DNA of 63,037 bases, from assembly GCA_021798275.1 (NCBI GenBank), contig JAJZMK010000006.1, positions 1 through 63,037 of the forward strand, written 5' to 3'. Positions within the stretch are counted from its first letter, which is position 1. The number at the start of each line of letters is the position of its first letter. Both the position numbers and the translations under genes were made by a program. Source of the stretch: Actinomycetes bacterium. GTDB taxonomy: Bacteria > Actinomycetota > Acidimicrobiia > Acidimicrobiales > Bog-793. The notes beneath the pieces are model-generated. The model searched no databases and had not been told where the DNA came from. It saw only the letters and a program-made list of their open reading frames with translations. Positions 29,793 through 39,888 of the stretch are shown here, piece by piece.

Positions 29793-30485
29793 ATGGAAGG
29801 TGACAACGGGGAATCGTCTTTAGCACAAGACAGTCCTTTGGTGGTGATCTTTGTGCGTCACGGTAAAACATCGTCTACCGGAAAAATACTTCCCGGCAGA
29901 AGCAAGGGTTTGCATTTAGATGCGATAGGTAAAAAAAGCGCACATGATTTAGCGTTTCACATCAAAAACAGGTGTCAGATTGCTGCCATCTATTCTTCTC
30001 CTTTGGAAAGAACCCAGGAAACAGCCGCCCCGTCGGCAGAGGCGCTATCTCTGCCAGTGATTTTAGATGACAGGTTATCAGAGTGTGACTTTGGAGATTG
30101 GACCGGTGCGAGGCTGGCAGATCTTCGCAAGCTTCCCGAATGGGACTCATTGATCTCAAGTCCTGATGATTTTCGCTTCCCCGGCGGAGAATCTTTTGTC
30201 GAAACCGAAGAGCGAATACGCTCTTTTACATCCGAGATGGTGAATACTTACAAAGGACAGACTATTTTGGCTTTTACCCACGCCGATCCCATTCGAATCG
30301 CCTTATCTTCAAGTTTTGGTATGGGCGTTAGCATGATGCATAAAATTACAGTGTCTCCAACGTCGATAACAACGGTCTTGTACCAAACTGAAGCGTCTAT
30401 GGTGTTAACGGTGAATTCGCAATTGAATATTCTTGACATGCAGGACTTGGTTATGATAGGTGAGCAGATTGATAAAAATAATTGA
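29793..30485 (+). CDS. histidine phosphatase (MSMEG_4193-like phosphoglycerate-mutase family)
   Basis: VVIFVRHGKTSSTGKILPGRSKGLHLDAIGKKSAHDLA; TILAFTHADPIRIALSSSFGM. Confidence 0.87.
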   Translation: MEGDNGESSLAQDSPLVVIFVRHGKTSSTGKILPGRSKGLHLDAIGKKSAHDLAFHIKNRCQIAAIYSSPLERTQETAAPSAEALSLPVILDDRLSECDFGDWTGARLADLRKLPEWDSLISSPDDFRFPGGESFVETEERIRSFTSEMVNTYKGQTILAFTHADPIRIALSSSFGMGVSMMHKITVSPTSITTVLYQTEASMVLTVNSQLNILDMQDLVMIGEQIDKNN

Positions 30486-30503
30486 CAATAAGAGAGTATA
30501 TAA

Positions 30504-31070
30504 ATGACAGCGATGCTTCCGATAGTGCCGGAATGGGTTATTTTTGCTACCACGGGCCCTTTAGGCGAGAGGACATTTTATTTACAGTGCAGCGAAGGCG
30601 CGACCGTATATACCTATAAAATGGAAAAACAGCAGGTAATGGTACTTGCAGGTAGACTAGGTGAACTTTTGAAAGACGCGCCCAGACCCGGTCATCTGCC
30701 GGATGTGGACAATCTCTTCCTGCAGCCGTTTAACGAGGTGAATTTTATCGTAGGGACTATGGCTGTAGCATATGACTCAAATCTCGACAGGGTTGTGTTG
30801 ATCCTCGAAGATATTGAGTCGTCCTTGGATGAATTTGAGGAGTTTGACGAGTATACCAATTTACCGGATGTAGATACCTTGGCGGAGATGATTGACGGCG
30901 CCAGAGCCAGTCAATTGTTGTTAACAAGAGAACAGGCAGCCGCTTTATCGATTGCTGGTATCACCATTTCCAAAGCTGGTAGACCACCCTGTCCCTTGTG
31001 CGGATATCCATTGGATCCCAGGGGTCATGCTTGTCCGAGAACAAACGGTCATAAGCCCCCAAGGCGATAA
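30504..31070 (+). CDS. DUF3090 family protein
   Basis: GPLGERTFYLQCSEGATVYTYKMEKQQVMVLAGRLGELL...CPLCGYPLDPRGHACPRTNGHKPPRR. Confidence 0.87.
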   Translation: MTAMLPIVPEWVIFATTGPLGERTFYLQCSEGATVYTYKMEKQQVMVLAGRLGELLKDAPRPGHLPDVDNLFLQPFNEVNFIVGTMAVAYDSNLDRVVLILEDIESSLDEFEEFDEYTNLPDVDTLAEMIDGARASQLLLTREQAAALSIAGITISKAGRPPCPLCGYPLDPRGHACPRTNGHKPPRR

Positions 31071-31083
31071 AAATTGCTGTTAT

Positions 31084-31794
31084 ATGGTATCAAATTTTGA
31101 GTTAGACCAGGAAGAGTTCCTAAGGCAGGCAGAAATTTATCCGCTTGGTGCTATTAGGGATAGTTCCAACCTGGCGTTACTTTGTAATCTCGTGAGTGGA
31201 GATCGTGAAGAATTGGCTGTTTATAAGCCGTTGTCAGGGGAAAGACCGCTTAGAGATTTTAGTCCAGGGCTTTATAAACGGGAAGCGGCAACTTATGAGT
31301 TGTCAGTATATCTTAATATGAATTTTGTTCCCATTACTATCGAGCGCGAGGGCCCGTATGGAATCGGTTCGTTACAGAAGTTTATTTTCCACGACCCATC
31401 ACAAAACTATTTTACTCTAACTTCAGATCCAAAATTACTTTTGTATCTGAAGTCTTTGTGTGGCTTCGATCTGTTGATAAATAATGCCGACCGGAAAGCA
31501 AGCCATGTCATGGTCGGTGATGACGGTCACATATATGGCATAGATCATGGTTTATGTTTTCATGAAGAAGATAAGTTGCGGACTGTAATGTGGGATTTTA
31601 TAGGAGAACCTCTCCCTGAAGACGTCATAAATGCTTGCCTGGCACTGGTTGAGTGTCAGCCTGAATTCTTGTGTCGGTACTTGACGGAGGCTGAAGTAAA
31701 AGCGATCGGGGTAAGAGCGGCAAGAATGCTCGAAGAGCCGATTTTCCCCGATGTCCCCGAAGAAAGATTTTTCTATCCTTGGCCTATCATGTAA
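31084..31794 (+). CDS. SCO1664-family protein, PI3/PI4-kinase-like fold
   Basis: LLCNLVSGDREELAVYKPLSGERPLRDF...FDLLINNADRKASHVMVGDDGHIYGIDHGLCFHEEDKLRTVMWDF; start at MVSNFELD, inside a longer tracked ORF. Confidence 0.85.
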   Translation: MVSNFELDQEEFLRQAEIYPLGAIRDSSNLALLCNLVSGDREELAVYKPLSGERPLRDFSPGLYKREAATYELSVYLNMNFVPITIEREGPYGIGSLQKFIFHDPSQNYFTLTSDPKLLLYLKSLCGFDLLINNADRKASHVMVGDDGHIYGIDHGLCFHEEDKLRTVMWDFIGEPLPEDVINACLALVECQPEFLCRYLTEAEVKAIGVRAARMLEEPIFPDVPEERFFYPWPIM

Positions 31795-31848
31795 TAAGGC
31801 CTTCTTTTATGGGTATTATATAATTCATACCTAAGAGGTGGGGTTCAT

Positions 31849-32361
31849 ATGGGTGCAGCAGAGCGTGATTCAGGCAATACGCATTATAAGAAAAAAAGCG
31901 ACGAAGAAAATCCCTTCTGTGCTAACTTTAAAAATCTCAGTCAAAACGTAACAGAAGATAGCTCAGATGCCCAATCAGACGTGGGACATGTAAGTCAGAT
32001 AGAACCGGAGCGATGCGGTTTTGGCGATATCGTCAAGATGCCTTTTGTGATGCTCACCAGGATAGATTTAGGTTTAGAGAAAGTATCTGAAGCATTGTTG
32101 GAGAAAAGCGGCAACTCTATTCTCATCGGCGATGCCGCTAACGCTCTTATTCACGTGCGTGAGGAATTAAAAAGATCTGCCCATAGCGAAGACGGCGGCA
32201 TTATGATCACTCACGACGCCGCTCTCGACCTGACGACAGGCCTTTTAGACTTGGCAGACATCCTGTTTAAGATGTCGTTTGTCGTTGAGGCACTGGCTTT
32301 AGAGGGTATAGAGTCTCACATTTTGGAAATCATGGTAACTCCTTGGTCGAAAAGTAAATAG
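31849..32361 (+). CDS. hypothetical protein (170 aa)
   Basis: Coding-like ORF with a helical C-terminal half; no family recognised. Confidence 0.6.
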   Translation: MGAAERDSGNTHYKKKSDEENPFCANFKNLSQNVTEDSSDAQSDVGHVSQIEPERCGFGDIVKMPFVMLTRIDLGLEKVSEALLEKSGNSILIGDAANALIHVREELKRSAHSEDGGIMITHDAALDLTTGLLDLADILFKMSFVVEALALEGIESHILEIMVTPWSKSK

Positions 32362-32743
32362 CCTTTTCCCAAGGGTTTGGCCGGGAATACTCTATTGATC
32401 ATCTCCTGCGTTCTTGGTTTATAAATGTTCAGGCAATAATAATGTCAGGATCAATTAAGTGGCTGTAGATATCGGTCGGTGTTTGAATAGCTGCTAAATA
32501 GAGTTTTGCCAATTCTTGAAAAAGGTCGGTTAATTTGAGCTAGTATTAGAACTGTTGTAATATCGCTTCTACCGGGTTTTTCGTCGAAGACTTGTCCGAA
32601 GTATTGCTTGATGATGAAAAAATTGCCGAGTTGTTTTATGAATGGTTGTCCGTAACTGTTGCCACTGTATCTTCACGTAAATGAAATGGTAATCGCAGTA
32701 CAGGCTAAGCAATTTCTGTCATAATAGGAGAGTGGAAGTTTTG

Positions 32744-33055
32744 ATGGATGTTCTAAGTGACAAAGAGCAAGAGAGATTCCTTGTTCTGGAGTCATGTCAC
32801 AGTACCTGGTTTTTTGACCCGGTTGAGCAAAAGTTTTGCCGACTGATGAAAGACAGCAAGTCCGTCGCCACTGAATGGCTTCACTATGACAAGCTCGTTG
32901 TTCACGAGGATTCCGATGCATTTGTTGTTTTTCTGGATGCCTCCGGAACAAAGTTGCTTAGATCTTGGCGGCATACCGACCATTGTGAACAGTGTGGTGG
33001 TAATGCAACGGCCGAAATATCACTTGAAGACTTGCGTAAGGTTATGCAGCTGTAA
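32744..33055 (+). CDS. hypothetical small protein with a CxxC motif
   Basis: MDVLSDKEQERFLVLESCHSTWFFDPVEQKFCRL...HTDHCEQCGGN...; start inferred, ORF track begins at 32732. Confidence 0.6.
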   Translation: MDVLSDKEQERFLVLESCHSTWFFDPVEQKFCRLMKDSKSVATEWLHYDKLVVHEDSDAFVVFLDASGTKLLRSWRHTDHCEQCGGNATAEISLEDLRKVMQL

Positions 33056-33076
33056 AATAACAAATCTTTGGTGTCT

Positions 33077-33120
33077 ACGTAGCCTTTGCGGCCGTTTGGT
33101 AAAGCTACGTTGATCTTTTT
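33077..33120 (+). terminator. terminator-like hairpin
   Basis: acgtagc-cttt...aaa-gctacgt (one bulge), followed by tgatcttttt. Confidence 0.65.
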
Positions 33121-33423
33121 GTGATACTGAGATTTGCCATTATGATGCCTACCAATCCATATCTGTTTTGCTAAAGCATTCTTAGAACATGATCAGTAAT
33201 TATATTACTACGGTAGGTCATATCTCTTGGATGAGGCTATTTCCCGAATCTGAGTTGTAGCTTTGCGATCTAGCAGGTGCGATAAAAGCTAATTAGACGG
33301 CTTTGCACCACTAACGGTACGTCGTGGTAGTTGCTTGAAGGTTTGCGTGGGATGTATTTACTTACTTTAGATTCGGAAATTATTTTATAAAACCCCCGTT
33401 TCCTCTTTATTGAAAGACTCGTA

Positions 33424-33954
33424 TTGTATAAGAATATAATCATGGATGAAACCGAAATACCAAAAATAATTGTTGTTGAAGGACAAAGTCAGAGCGAAGA
33501 GAACCAGACACATGTCGCGCAAGCCGATTCCGGCAATATGGAGATTTTGGAATCTATAGAACAGCCGGCTAAAGTCATGCGCATCGGCTCGATGGTAAAA
33601 CAGCTCTTGGAAGAAGTCAAATCAGCACCTCTAGACAAGAAAAGTCGAGAGAGGTTGCGTGATATCTACGACAAGTCCGTTAGTGAACTGGCTGCTTCCC
33701 TTTCTCCGGATTTACAAGCGGAGCTTGACAGACTTGTATCGCCGTTTGAATCGGAAGAACCAAGTGACGCTGAATTGCGTATAGCTCAGGCGCAACTCCT
33801 GGGATGGCTGGAAGGCCTCTTCCACGGCATTCAGGCTGCAGTTTTTGCTCAGCAAGTTGCCGCCAAAGCTCAATTGGAGGAGCTTAGAGCACGCGGTCTT
33901 CCCCAAGCAGGCCATATTGACAGTGCCAATCCTAAATCTGGTATGTACCTGTAA
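33424..33954 (+). CDS. bacterial proteasome activator (Bpa) family protein, DUF2587
   Basis: PAKVMRIGSMVKQLLEEVKSAPLDKKSRERLRDIYDKSVSELAASLSPDLQAELDRLVSPF...AQAQLLGWLEGLFHGIQAAVFAQQVAAKAQLEELR; C-terminal SGMYL. First strong Met may be MDETEIPK. Confidence 0.88.
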   Translation: MYKNIIMDETEIPKIIVVEGQSQSEENQTHVAQADSGNMEILESIEQPAKVMRIGSMVKQLLEEVKSAPLDKKSRERLRDIYDKSVSELAASLSPDLQAELDRLVSPFESEEPSDAELRIAQAQLLGWLEGLFHGIQAAVFAQQVAAKAQLEELRARGLPQAGHIDSANPKSGMYL

Positions 33955-34086
33955 GTCTTTTTCCTGTATGTGTCTTCAGAAGGCGCATTAGTTAAAGACA
34001 ACGTTTAGGCGTAGATCTTTCAAGCGGTTCCGGTAATAAAAGCCATTGGCTCAAGCACCGGTTGCTTCTGGTTGTATAAGATTTAT

Positions 34087-34100
34087 TTATCTATAGATAA
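34087..34100. promoter_or_regulatory. 14-bp perfect palindrome upstream of dnaE
   Basis: ttatctatagataa followed by gttttt. Confidence 0.3.
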
Positions 34101-34158
34101 GTTTTTACCCATCGCCCATCCGGCGGCGGGATCAGCGAAACACGAGAGTTAAGTTATT

Positions 34159-37100
34159 ATGAGTTCAGCTTCTTTTGCCCACCTTCATACGCACACCGAG
34201 TACTCTATGCTGGACGGGGCGGCTCGTGTGGAAGAACTTGTAAAGATGGCTGTAGAGGACAAGCAGCCGGCTATGGCGATTACCGATCATGGCAATATGT
34301 ACGGAGTCCTTGATTTTTATGACACCTGTAAAGCACACGGAATTTCGCCCATTGTCGGGATAGAAGCCTATATGGCAGCTCAGTCACGTTTTGAGAAACC
34401 TGTTAGGCGTGGTAAAATCGATGACACAGGGGGAGACGGAGAAAAAGGAGAAAAACTTTATTACCACCTAACCTTATTGTCAGAAACAACCAAAGGGTAC
34501 AAAAATCTGATCAAGCTCTCCTCCATGGCTTTCTTGGAAGGCTATTACTATAAACCGCGTGTAGATTTTGAATTGCTTGAGAAGTATCACGAAGGATTGA
34601 TAGCCTCAACCGGCTGTTTGGGTGGACTCGTAAACCAGTTTTTGTTGGCCGGGAATCCACTAGAGGCAAAAAAAACTGCAGCAAAATTGCAAGATATTTT
34701 TGGCAGGGACAACCTTTTTGTCGAATTGCAAGATCACGGCTTGCCTGAACAGAAAAGAACCAATCCCGAGTTGGTACAAATTGCTAAAGATATAAGGGCT
34801 CCTTTGATTGCCACCAATGATAGCCATTACTGCAGACGCACTGATGCAATATCTCATGATGCACTACTATGCGTGCAGACTGGGGCGACTATCAGCGATA
34901 CGAATAGGTTCAAGTTTGACGGAGAAGAACACTATTTAAAGTCATCGGCCGAGATGCGTATGTTGTTCGATGACCTACCGGAAGCATGCGATAACACCTT
35001 ATGGATTGCGGAGCGGGCCAATGCGGAAATTGAGCCCGGGCTCCCCACGTTACCTCAGTTCGAAGTTCCCGATGAATTTCAAGGCTCCACTTACGAAGAA
35101 TCAGCCTCTAAATACCTTAGGCACCTGACATACGAAGGAGCCTATGAGCGCTACGGGATAAGTCTCAACGAGGAAGTGAGAAACCGCCTTGATTACGAAC
35201 TGAACGTGATCGGCGAAATGGGTTTCAGCGCCTATTTCTTGGTTGTGGCTGATCTTATCAACTTTGCCAACAGAAAAGGAATCAGAGTCGGTCCCGGTCG
35301 AGGCTCCGCCGCAGGTTGTTGCGTAGCCTATTGCCTGAAAATAGTTAATATAGACCCTATTGCCTATGGGCTCATCTTTGAACGCTTTTTGAACCCCGGT
35401 AGAAAGTCTATGCCCGATATAGATATGGACTTCGACGAACGTTACCGTTCTGAGATGATCGGATATGCTTCCGAACGCTATGGCTGGGACAAAGTAGCCC
35501 AGATAGTTACTTTCTCAACCATAAAAGCCAGGGCAGCCGTGCGTGATGCGGCCAGAGTATTGGGTTATCCTTACGGTCTCGGCGACAAAATAGCCAAAGC
35601 CATGCCTCCCGTAATCATGGGGAGAGACACCCCTCTCAGCGCCTGTCTTGAATTTGATGAAAAATATGAAGACGGATATAAAGCCGCCGGATTATTGAGG
35701 GAAATGTATGAGCAAGAGCCGGATGCCAAGAAAGTCATTGACGTAGCCAGAGGTCTGGAGGGTTTGAGGCGCCAAGATGGAATCCATGCCGCCGCTGTTG
35801 TTATTACCAATGAGCCACTGACGGAGTATCTACCCATACAGAGAAAGCCGGAACCGAACGGGGATGTGAGCAATGCCCCAGTTGTTACTCAGTACGAGAT
35901 GACCGGTGTGGAGCGTCTCGGTCTGTTGAAGATGGATTTTTTGGGCCTTAGGAATCTGTCTGTAATAGACATAGCACTACACCTCATTGAGGAAAGCACG
36001 GGAGAAAAGCCGGATATCGATAAAATAGACCTTGCCGATGAAAAAACTTATGAGATGCTAAGGCGGGGAGATTCCATAGGTGTTTTCCAATTGGAAGGCA
36101 ATGCCATGCGTTCTCTTATGCGTTCTCTGGCCCCCACATGTTTTGATGATGTCGCGGCTCTTGTAGCTCTTTATAGGCCGGGACCGATGGCAGCCAATAT
36201 GCATAAAGATTATGCCGACCGCAAGAACGGACGAAAGCCGGTTGAGTATCTACACGAAGACCTAAAAGAAATTCTCCCCGAGACATACGGTCTAATGATT
36301 TATCAAGAATCCATGATGCGTGTCGCACAGCGCTTTGCGGGCTACTCTTTGGCCGAAGCCGACAATTTGAGGAAAGCGTGTGGGAAGAAAAACAGGGAAT
36401 TAATTGCAAAAGAAAGAGCAAAATTCGTAGCCGGTTGCGATAAAACCGGCTACGGACAAGATCTCGGAACCAAAATATTCGATATTATCGAGCCTTTTGC
36501 GGACTATGCCTTCAATAAATCTCACGCTTACGGCTATGGCCTCGTAGCTTATCAAACCGCTTGGCTTAAGGCCAACTATCCGGTTGAATACCTGTCTGCT
36601 CTTTTGTCATCTGTCAAAGATGACAAAGATAAAATGGCCGTTTATCTGGCTGAATGTCGTAATATGCAGATAGAAGTGCTCGTGCCTGATATCAATACCT
36701 CAACCTCGGAATTTTCCCCTTACATCACTGATTGGGTTGCGGATAAAATTACCGGGAACAAAAAAGAGAATTCCAAGAAAGCCATAGTCTTTGGGCTGAC
36801 TGCCATCAGGAATGTGGGCCAGGCTGTGGTGTCTCAGATCCTTGTCGAGAGAGATAAGAGCGGGCCGTTTAAAGATTTTTATGATTTTTGCCAAAGAGTT
36901 GACCCTTCGGTGTTGAATAAAAGGGCCATAGAATCTTTGGTCAAAGCCGGAGCTTTTGACAGCCTTTCACATACCAGAAAAGGCCTTTTGCTTAGCTACG
37001 AGGATATTGTAGAAAAGTCTTTGCAGCGCAGACGAGAGGAGCAGCAAGGGATCTCCACCCTGTTTTCTCTTTTCGATGATCCCTCTATGCAAGGTGGAAA

Positions 37101-37833
37101 ACAAAGCGACTCTCTCTATAGCGAGAACAAAGTCCAGATACCAGAAGTTGAATTCTCAAAAACAGAAAAGCTTGTTTTTGAGAAAGAGATGCTGGGCTTA
37201 TATGTGAGTGACCACCCTTTGAAGGGTTTTGAGCTTCAGCTGTCGCGATTGACAGATATGAGTATCCGCGAATTAATAGACTCTAATTTGGACTCAGATG
37301 AAGATGGGAATCCAACTCTACAAGAAAATACCAGGTCTAATGGATTTATTACCGTAGGGGGAGTTGTTACAGCCCTTTCAAAACGCTACACCAAAAGAGG
37401 TGAGTTGATGGCTACGTTTACTCTCGAAGATTTGGATGCGTCCGTAGAAGTGTTCGTGTTTCCAAAATCAATGGCCGAATTTGGGACAAAATTGGAAAAT
37501 GATCAGATCGTCCTGGTCAGGGGTCGTGCCGATACCCGTGATGACGCCTTAAAAATTGTGTGTCAGGAAGTCATCAAACCTGAACTCGTTCCCATGGGAC
37601 AGGCTGTGCCTGTAAAGATAAATTTACCGATACATTCCGCTTCGGAGGGAATGGTTCAAAAACTCAAAGATCTCATAGCTGACCATCCCGGGGTTTCTCC
37701 CGTGGTGATTATGCTGGGGGATAAGTCGCTTCAACTCACAGAAGAGTTTTGCGTGGAGCCAAGTAACGGTTTTATGGGGGCAATTAAAGAATTATTGGGT
37801 GCAAATGCCGTTTTGAATGCCGCTTCTTTCTAG
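34159..37833 (+). CDS. dnaE: DNA polymerase III subunit alpha
   Basis: FAHLHTHTEYSMLDGAARVEELVKMA, GPGRGSAAGCCVAYCLKI, PDIDMDFDERYR, YQESMMRVAQRFAGYSLAEADNLRKACGKK. Confidence 0.98.
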   Translation: MSSASFAHLHTHTEYSMLDGAARVEELVKMAVEDKQPAMAITDHGNMYGVLDFYDTCKAHGISPIVGIEAYMAAQSRFEKPVRRGKIDDTGGDGEKGEKLYYHLTLLSETTKGYKNLIKLSSMAFLEGYYYKPRVDFELLEKYHEGLIASTGCLGGLVNQFLLAGNPLEAKKTAAKLQDIFGRDNLFVELQDHGLPEQKRTNPELVQIAKDIRAPLIATNDSHYCRRTDAISHDALLCVQTGATISDTNRFKFDGEEHYLKSSAEMRMLFDDLPEACDNTLWIAERANAEIEPGLPTLPQFEVPDEFQGSTYEESASKYLRHLTYEGAYERYGISLNEEVRNRLDYELNVIGEMGFSAYFLVVADLINFANRKGIRVGPGRGSAAGCCVAYCLKIVNIDPIAYGLIFERFLNPGRKSMPDIDMDFDERYRSEMIGYASERYGWDKVAQIVTFSTIKARAAVRDAARVLGYPYGLGDKIAKAMPPVIMGRDTPLSACLEFDEKYEDGYKAAGLLREMYEQEPDAKKVIDVARGLEGLRRQDGIHAAAVVITNEPLTEYLPIQRKPEPNGDVSNAPVVTQYEMTGVERLGLLKMDFLGLRNLSVIDIALHLIEESTGEKPDIDKIDLADEKTYEMLRRGDSIGVFQLEGNAMRSLMRSLAPTCFDDVAALVALYRPGPMAANMHKDYADRKNGRKPVEYLHEDLKEILPETYGLMIYQESMMRVAQRFAGYSLAEADNLRKACGKKNRELIAKERAKFVAGCDKTGYGQDLGTKIFDIIEPFADYAFNKSHAYGYGLVAYQTAWLKANYPVEYLSALLSSVKDDKDKMAVYLAECRNMQIEVLVPDINTSTSEFSPYITDWVADKITGNKKENSKKAIVFGLTAIRNVGQAVVSQILVERDKSGPFKDFYDFCQRVDPSVLNKRAIESLVKAGAFDSLSHTRKGLLLSYEDIVEKSLQRRREEQQGISTLFSLFDDPSMQGGKQSDSLYSENKVQIPEVEFSKTEKLVFEKEMLGLYVSDHPLKGFELQLSRLTDMSIRELIDSNLDSDEDGNPTLQENTRSNGFITVGGVVTALSKRYTKRGELMATFTLEDLDASVEVFVFPKSMAEFGTKLENDQIVLVRGRADTRDDALKIVCQEVIKPELVPMGQAVPVKINLPIHSASEGMVQKLKDLIADHPGVSPVVIMLGDKSLQLTEEFCVEPSNGFMGAIKELLGANAVLNAASF

Positions 37834-38186
37834 ACCCTTTTGTCTCTATACCGTCTGCTTAAAATATCACTTTGAAGATTTAAGGCTAAAGACGCCTCCT
37901 GGTAAAATATTTTGAGATCAAGGAACGTCCCAGACAGTTTTTATCCTTATGTTACAAAACTTTAAATAACCATACTCGCAGGTACGTCCTCATGTAGAGT
38001 AGATATTAGCGGTTGCCACTCCCTTTCTCTATGAGGACGGCAGGCATCGACTATCTGGGTGGTTTACAATTGAGATAGCGGAAATTGAAATTTTATAGCT
38101 TATGGGAGTTGTTAAATTTTTTGAACATCTGCGAAAAAGGTATCAGATTGCCTATAGATAGGCATTGGCGCTGTAAAGGATTCTGA

Positions 38187-38879
38187 ATGATGGAAGTTAT
38201 TACCAAAGATTGCACAGCTCTAGATGATTTAGAACTTGCAGAAATGGCTGACATCTCCGCGTCCGGAGAAGCGCGTTTGGAAGTCGGCTTATTGTCAAAG
38301 CTAAAAGATGAATGGGTTTTAGTTACAAAGATTACGGATACCAACAGGCTTTTGGGGTTCTCGTTTGCCAGTCTGGAGCGTATAGGCGGTACGCCGAGCA
38401 TACTGATAGCTGTAGCCTCTTTCGTTAGAGAGGATGTTGCCAAAGAGGCCATGAAACTTCTGATGAAAGACTTATACAGGCGCGCTCTTCTGGCATTTCC
38501 CGGTGAAGATGTACTGGTCAGTACTAAAATGAGTTCTTACTTCGGATATCAAGCTTATGCAGGCTTACATGACATCTTGCCGATAGAAGGCCATAAACCG
38601 ACCGGGGAGGAGAGGGCCTGGGCCCGCCGTCTGGCCAAGCGCTTTTCCTTGGATTCACAGATAGATGACAGGACGTTTTTGGCCAGAGGTAACGGCTCTC
38701 CTGTGGCTGTTTTCGACTATCAGCCGTTTGGGGAAGAAGAGTTTGATATAGATCAAGATCGTAGTCTTGAAATATGTAAATCTGTCTTTGAACAAGTTGA
38801 CAGAGGTAACTACGACTGCGTGATCCCCCTCGGATGGGCAATGGCTGAGGATCTGGCCAACGGTATGTTGCCGAAGTAA
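38187..38879 (+). CDS. hypothetical protein (230 aa), possibly GNAT-like
   Basis: Coding-like ORF; N-terminal part loosely resembles an acetyltransferase fold by eye. Confidence 0.6.
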   Translation: MMEVITKDCTALDDLELAEMADISASGEARLEVGLLSKLKDEWVLVTKITDTNRLLGFSFASLERIGGTPSILIAVASFVREDVAKEAMKLLMKDLYRRALLAFPGEDVLVSTKMSSYFGYQAYAGLHDILPIEGHKPTGEERAWARRLAKRFSLDSQIDDRTFLARGNGSPVAVFDYQPFGEEEFDIDQDRSLEICKSVFEQVDRGNYDCVIPLGWAMAEDLANGMLPK

Positions 38880-38944
38880 CCGATCAACCCGGTTTTGATG
38901 ACCGCTTATTACTAGGTTCGCGATCTATTGATCGATATCTATTG

Positions 38945-39748
38945 TCAGCCGCGGCGTCTCTTTGGAGCTATGACACTCATGACAACTTTTGGAACGTGTC
39001 CGTTCTGCACTCTGTAGAGGCCTATCAATAAGTGTGTCACCTTGCCCCCAAGTAGCTTGGTAAGTTCTTTCTTAGACAGTACGTATTCGCCCGACTCCGG
39101 CAAGAATTGCCGGTATTTACCGTCTGCCAAGGGGAGTTTTTGTATGGTGCCTCCCCATTCGAAGACACACGTCATGTCGTTGGTCTCAGATAAAATAATT
39201 TCCATCTGAGATTTAGTTATATCTATAAGAGCTACGGAAGGCTCTACGGCTTCCAAATCCATAAAGGCAATTGATGGGCCGAAGTTGCCGAGTATCTTGC
39301 CCGAAGTCGATTTTTTTGTAGCGGTCATTTTCAGCAGCTTTTTAACTTTTCTGTAAGGTAATTGCCCAAGTAGCGATATAGATTCTAAAGTTTCTATAGC
39401 TTCTGGTCTGGAAGGATCAACAGGGTTAGGTTTGGCTGGGTTGTTGAGCTCGAGCAAAGTAAATTTTTTGATATTAAATGTTGAATGGGACTTGCTTTCC
39501 CGGTCGTCGTTTTTTTCTTTTGTCGCAACTTGGGAAACAGGTAGTTTGGAAAGTTGCAGATAACGGGAGTTTCTGACAAATGACCCGGTATCTATGTCGA
39601 CGCCTATCCATTCCGAAGGTGAATAGAATAATGTGGCGCAAGTGATTTGGTTAGCGTATTTTGGCGTGGGGAAGTTCCTACTTTTTTTTGCAGCCGATAA
39701 ACCTTGAGCTAATTCGGTCTGATTATCTTGGGTAATTTCGTATGTCAT
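38945..39748 (-). CDS. hypothetical protein (267 aa)
   Basis: Coding-like ORF, no family recognised. Confidence 0.6.
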   Translation of the reverse strand: MTYEITQDNQTELAQGLSAAKKSRNFPTPKYANQITCATLFYSPSEWIGVDIDTGSFVRNSRYLQLSKLPVSQVATKEKNDDRESKSHSTFNIKKFTLLELNNPAKPNPVDPSRPEAIETLESISLLGQLPYRKVKKLLKMTATKKSTSGKILGNFGPSIAFMDLEAVEPSVALIDITKSQMEIILSETNDMTCVFEWGGTIQKLPLADGKYRQFLPESGEYVLSKKELTKLLGGKVTHLLIGLYRVQNGHVPKVVMSVIAPKRRRG

Positions 39749-39888
39749 CTTTATCCGATTGGTCAGAGCTGTATGGACGCATCAAACAACCGTCTGATCC
39801 TAGTATGAGTAAAATCCATTGTAGTAATCGTAACTGCTAACTCTTTTATATTCTTGTCAATAAGGTACATTTCCAACTCTCTGTCGTA

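Noticed and set aside
32541-32690. Coding-like fragment ...FFVEDLSEVLLDDEKIAELFYEWLSVTVATVSSRK* in an intergenic region
   Set aside because: No start codon with ribosome-binding site after the in-frame stop; could be a remnant but cannot be shown.
36426-36454. 10-bp inverted repeat inside dnaE (cgtagccggt/accggctacg)
   Set aside because: No U-tract and short; expected by chance in a window this size.
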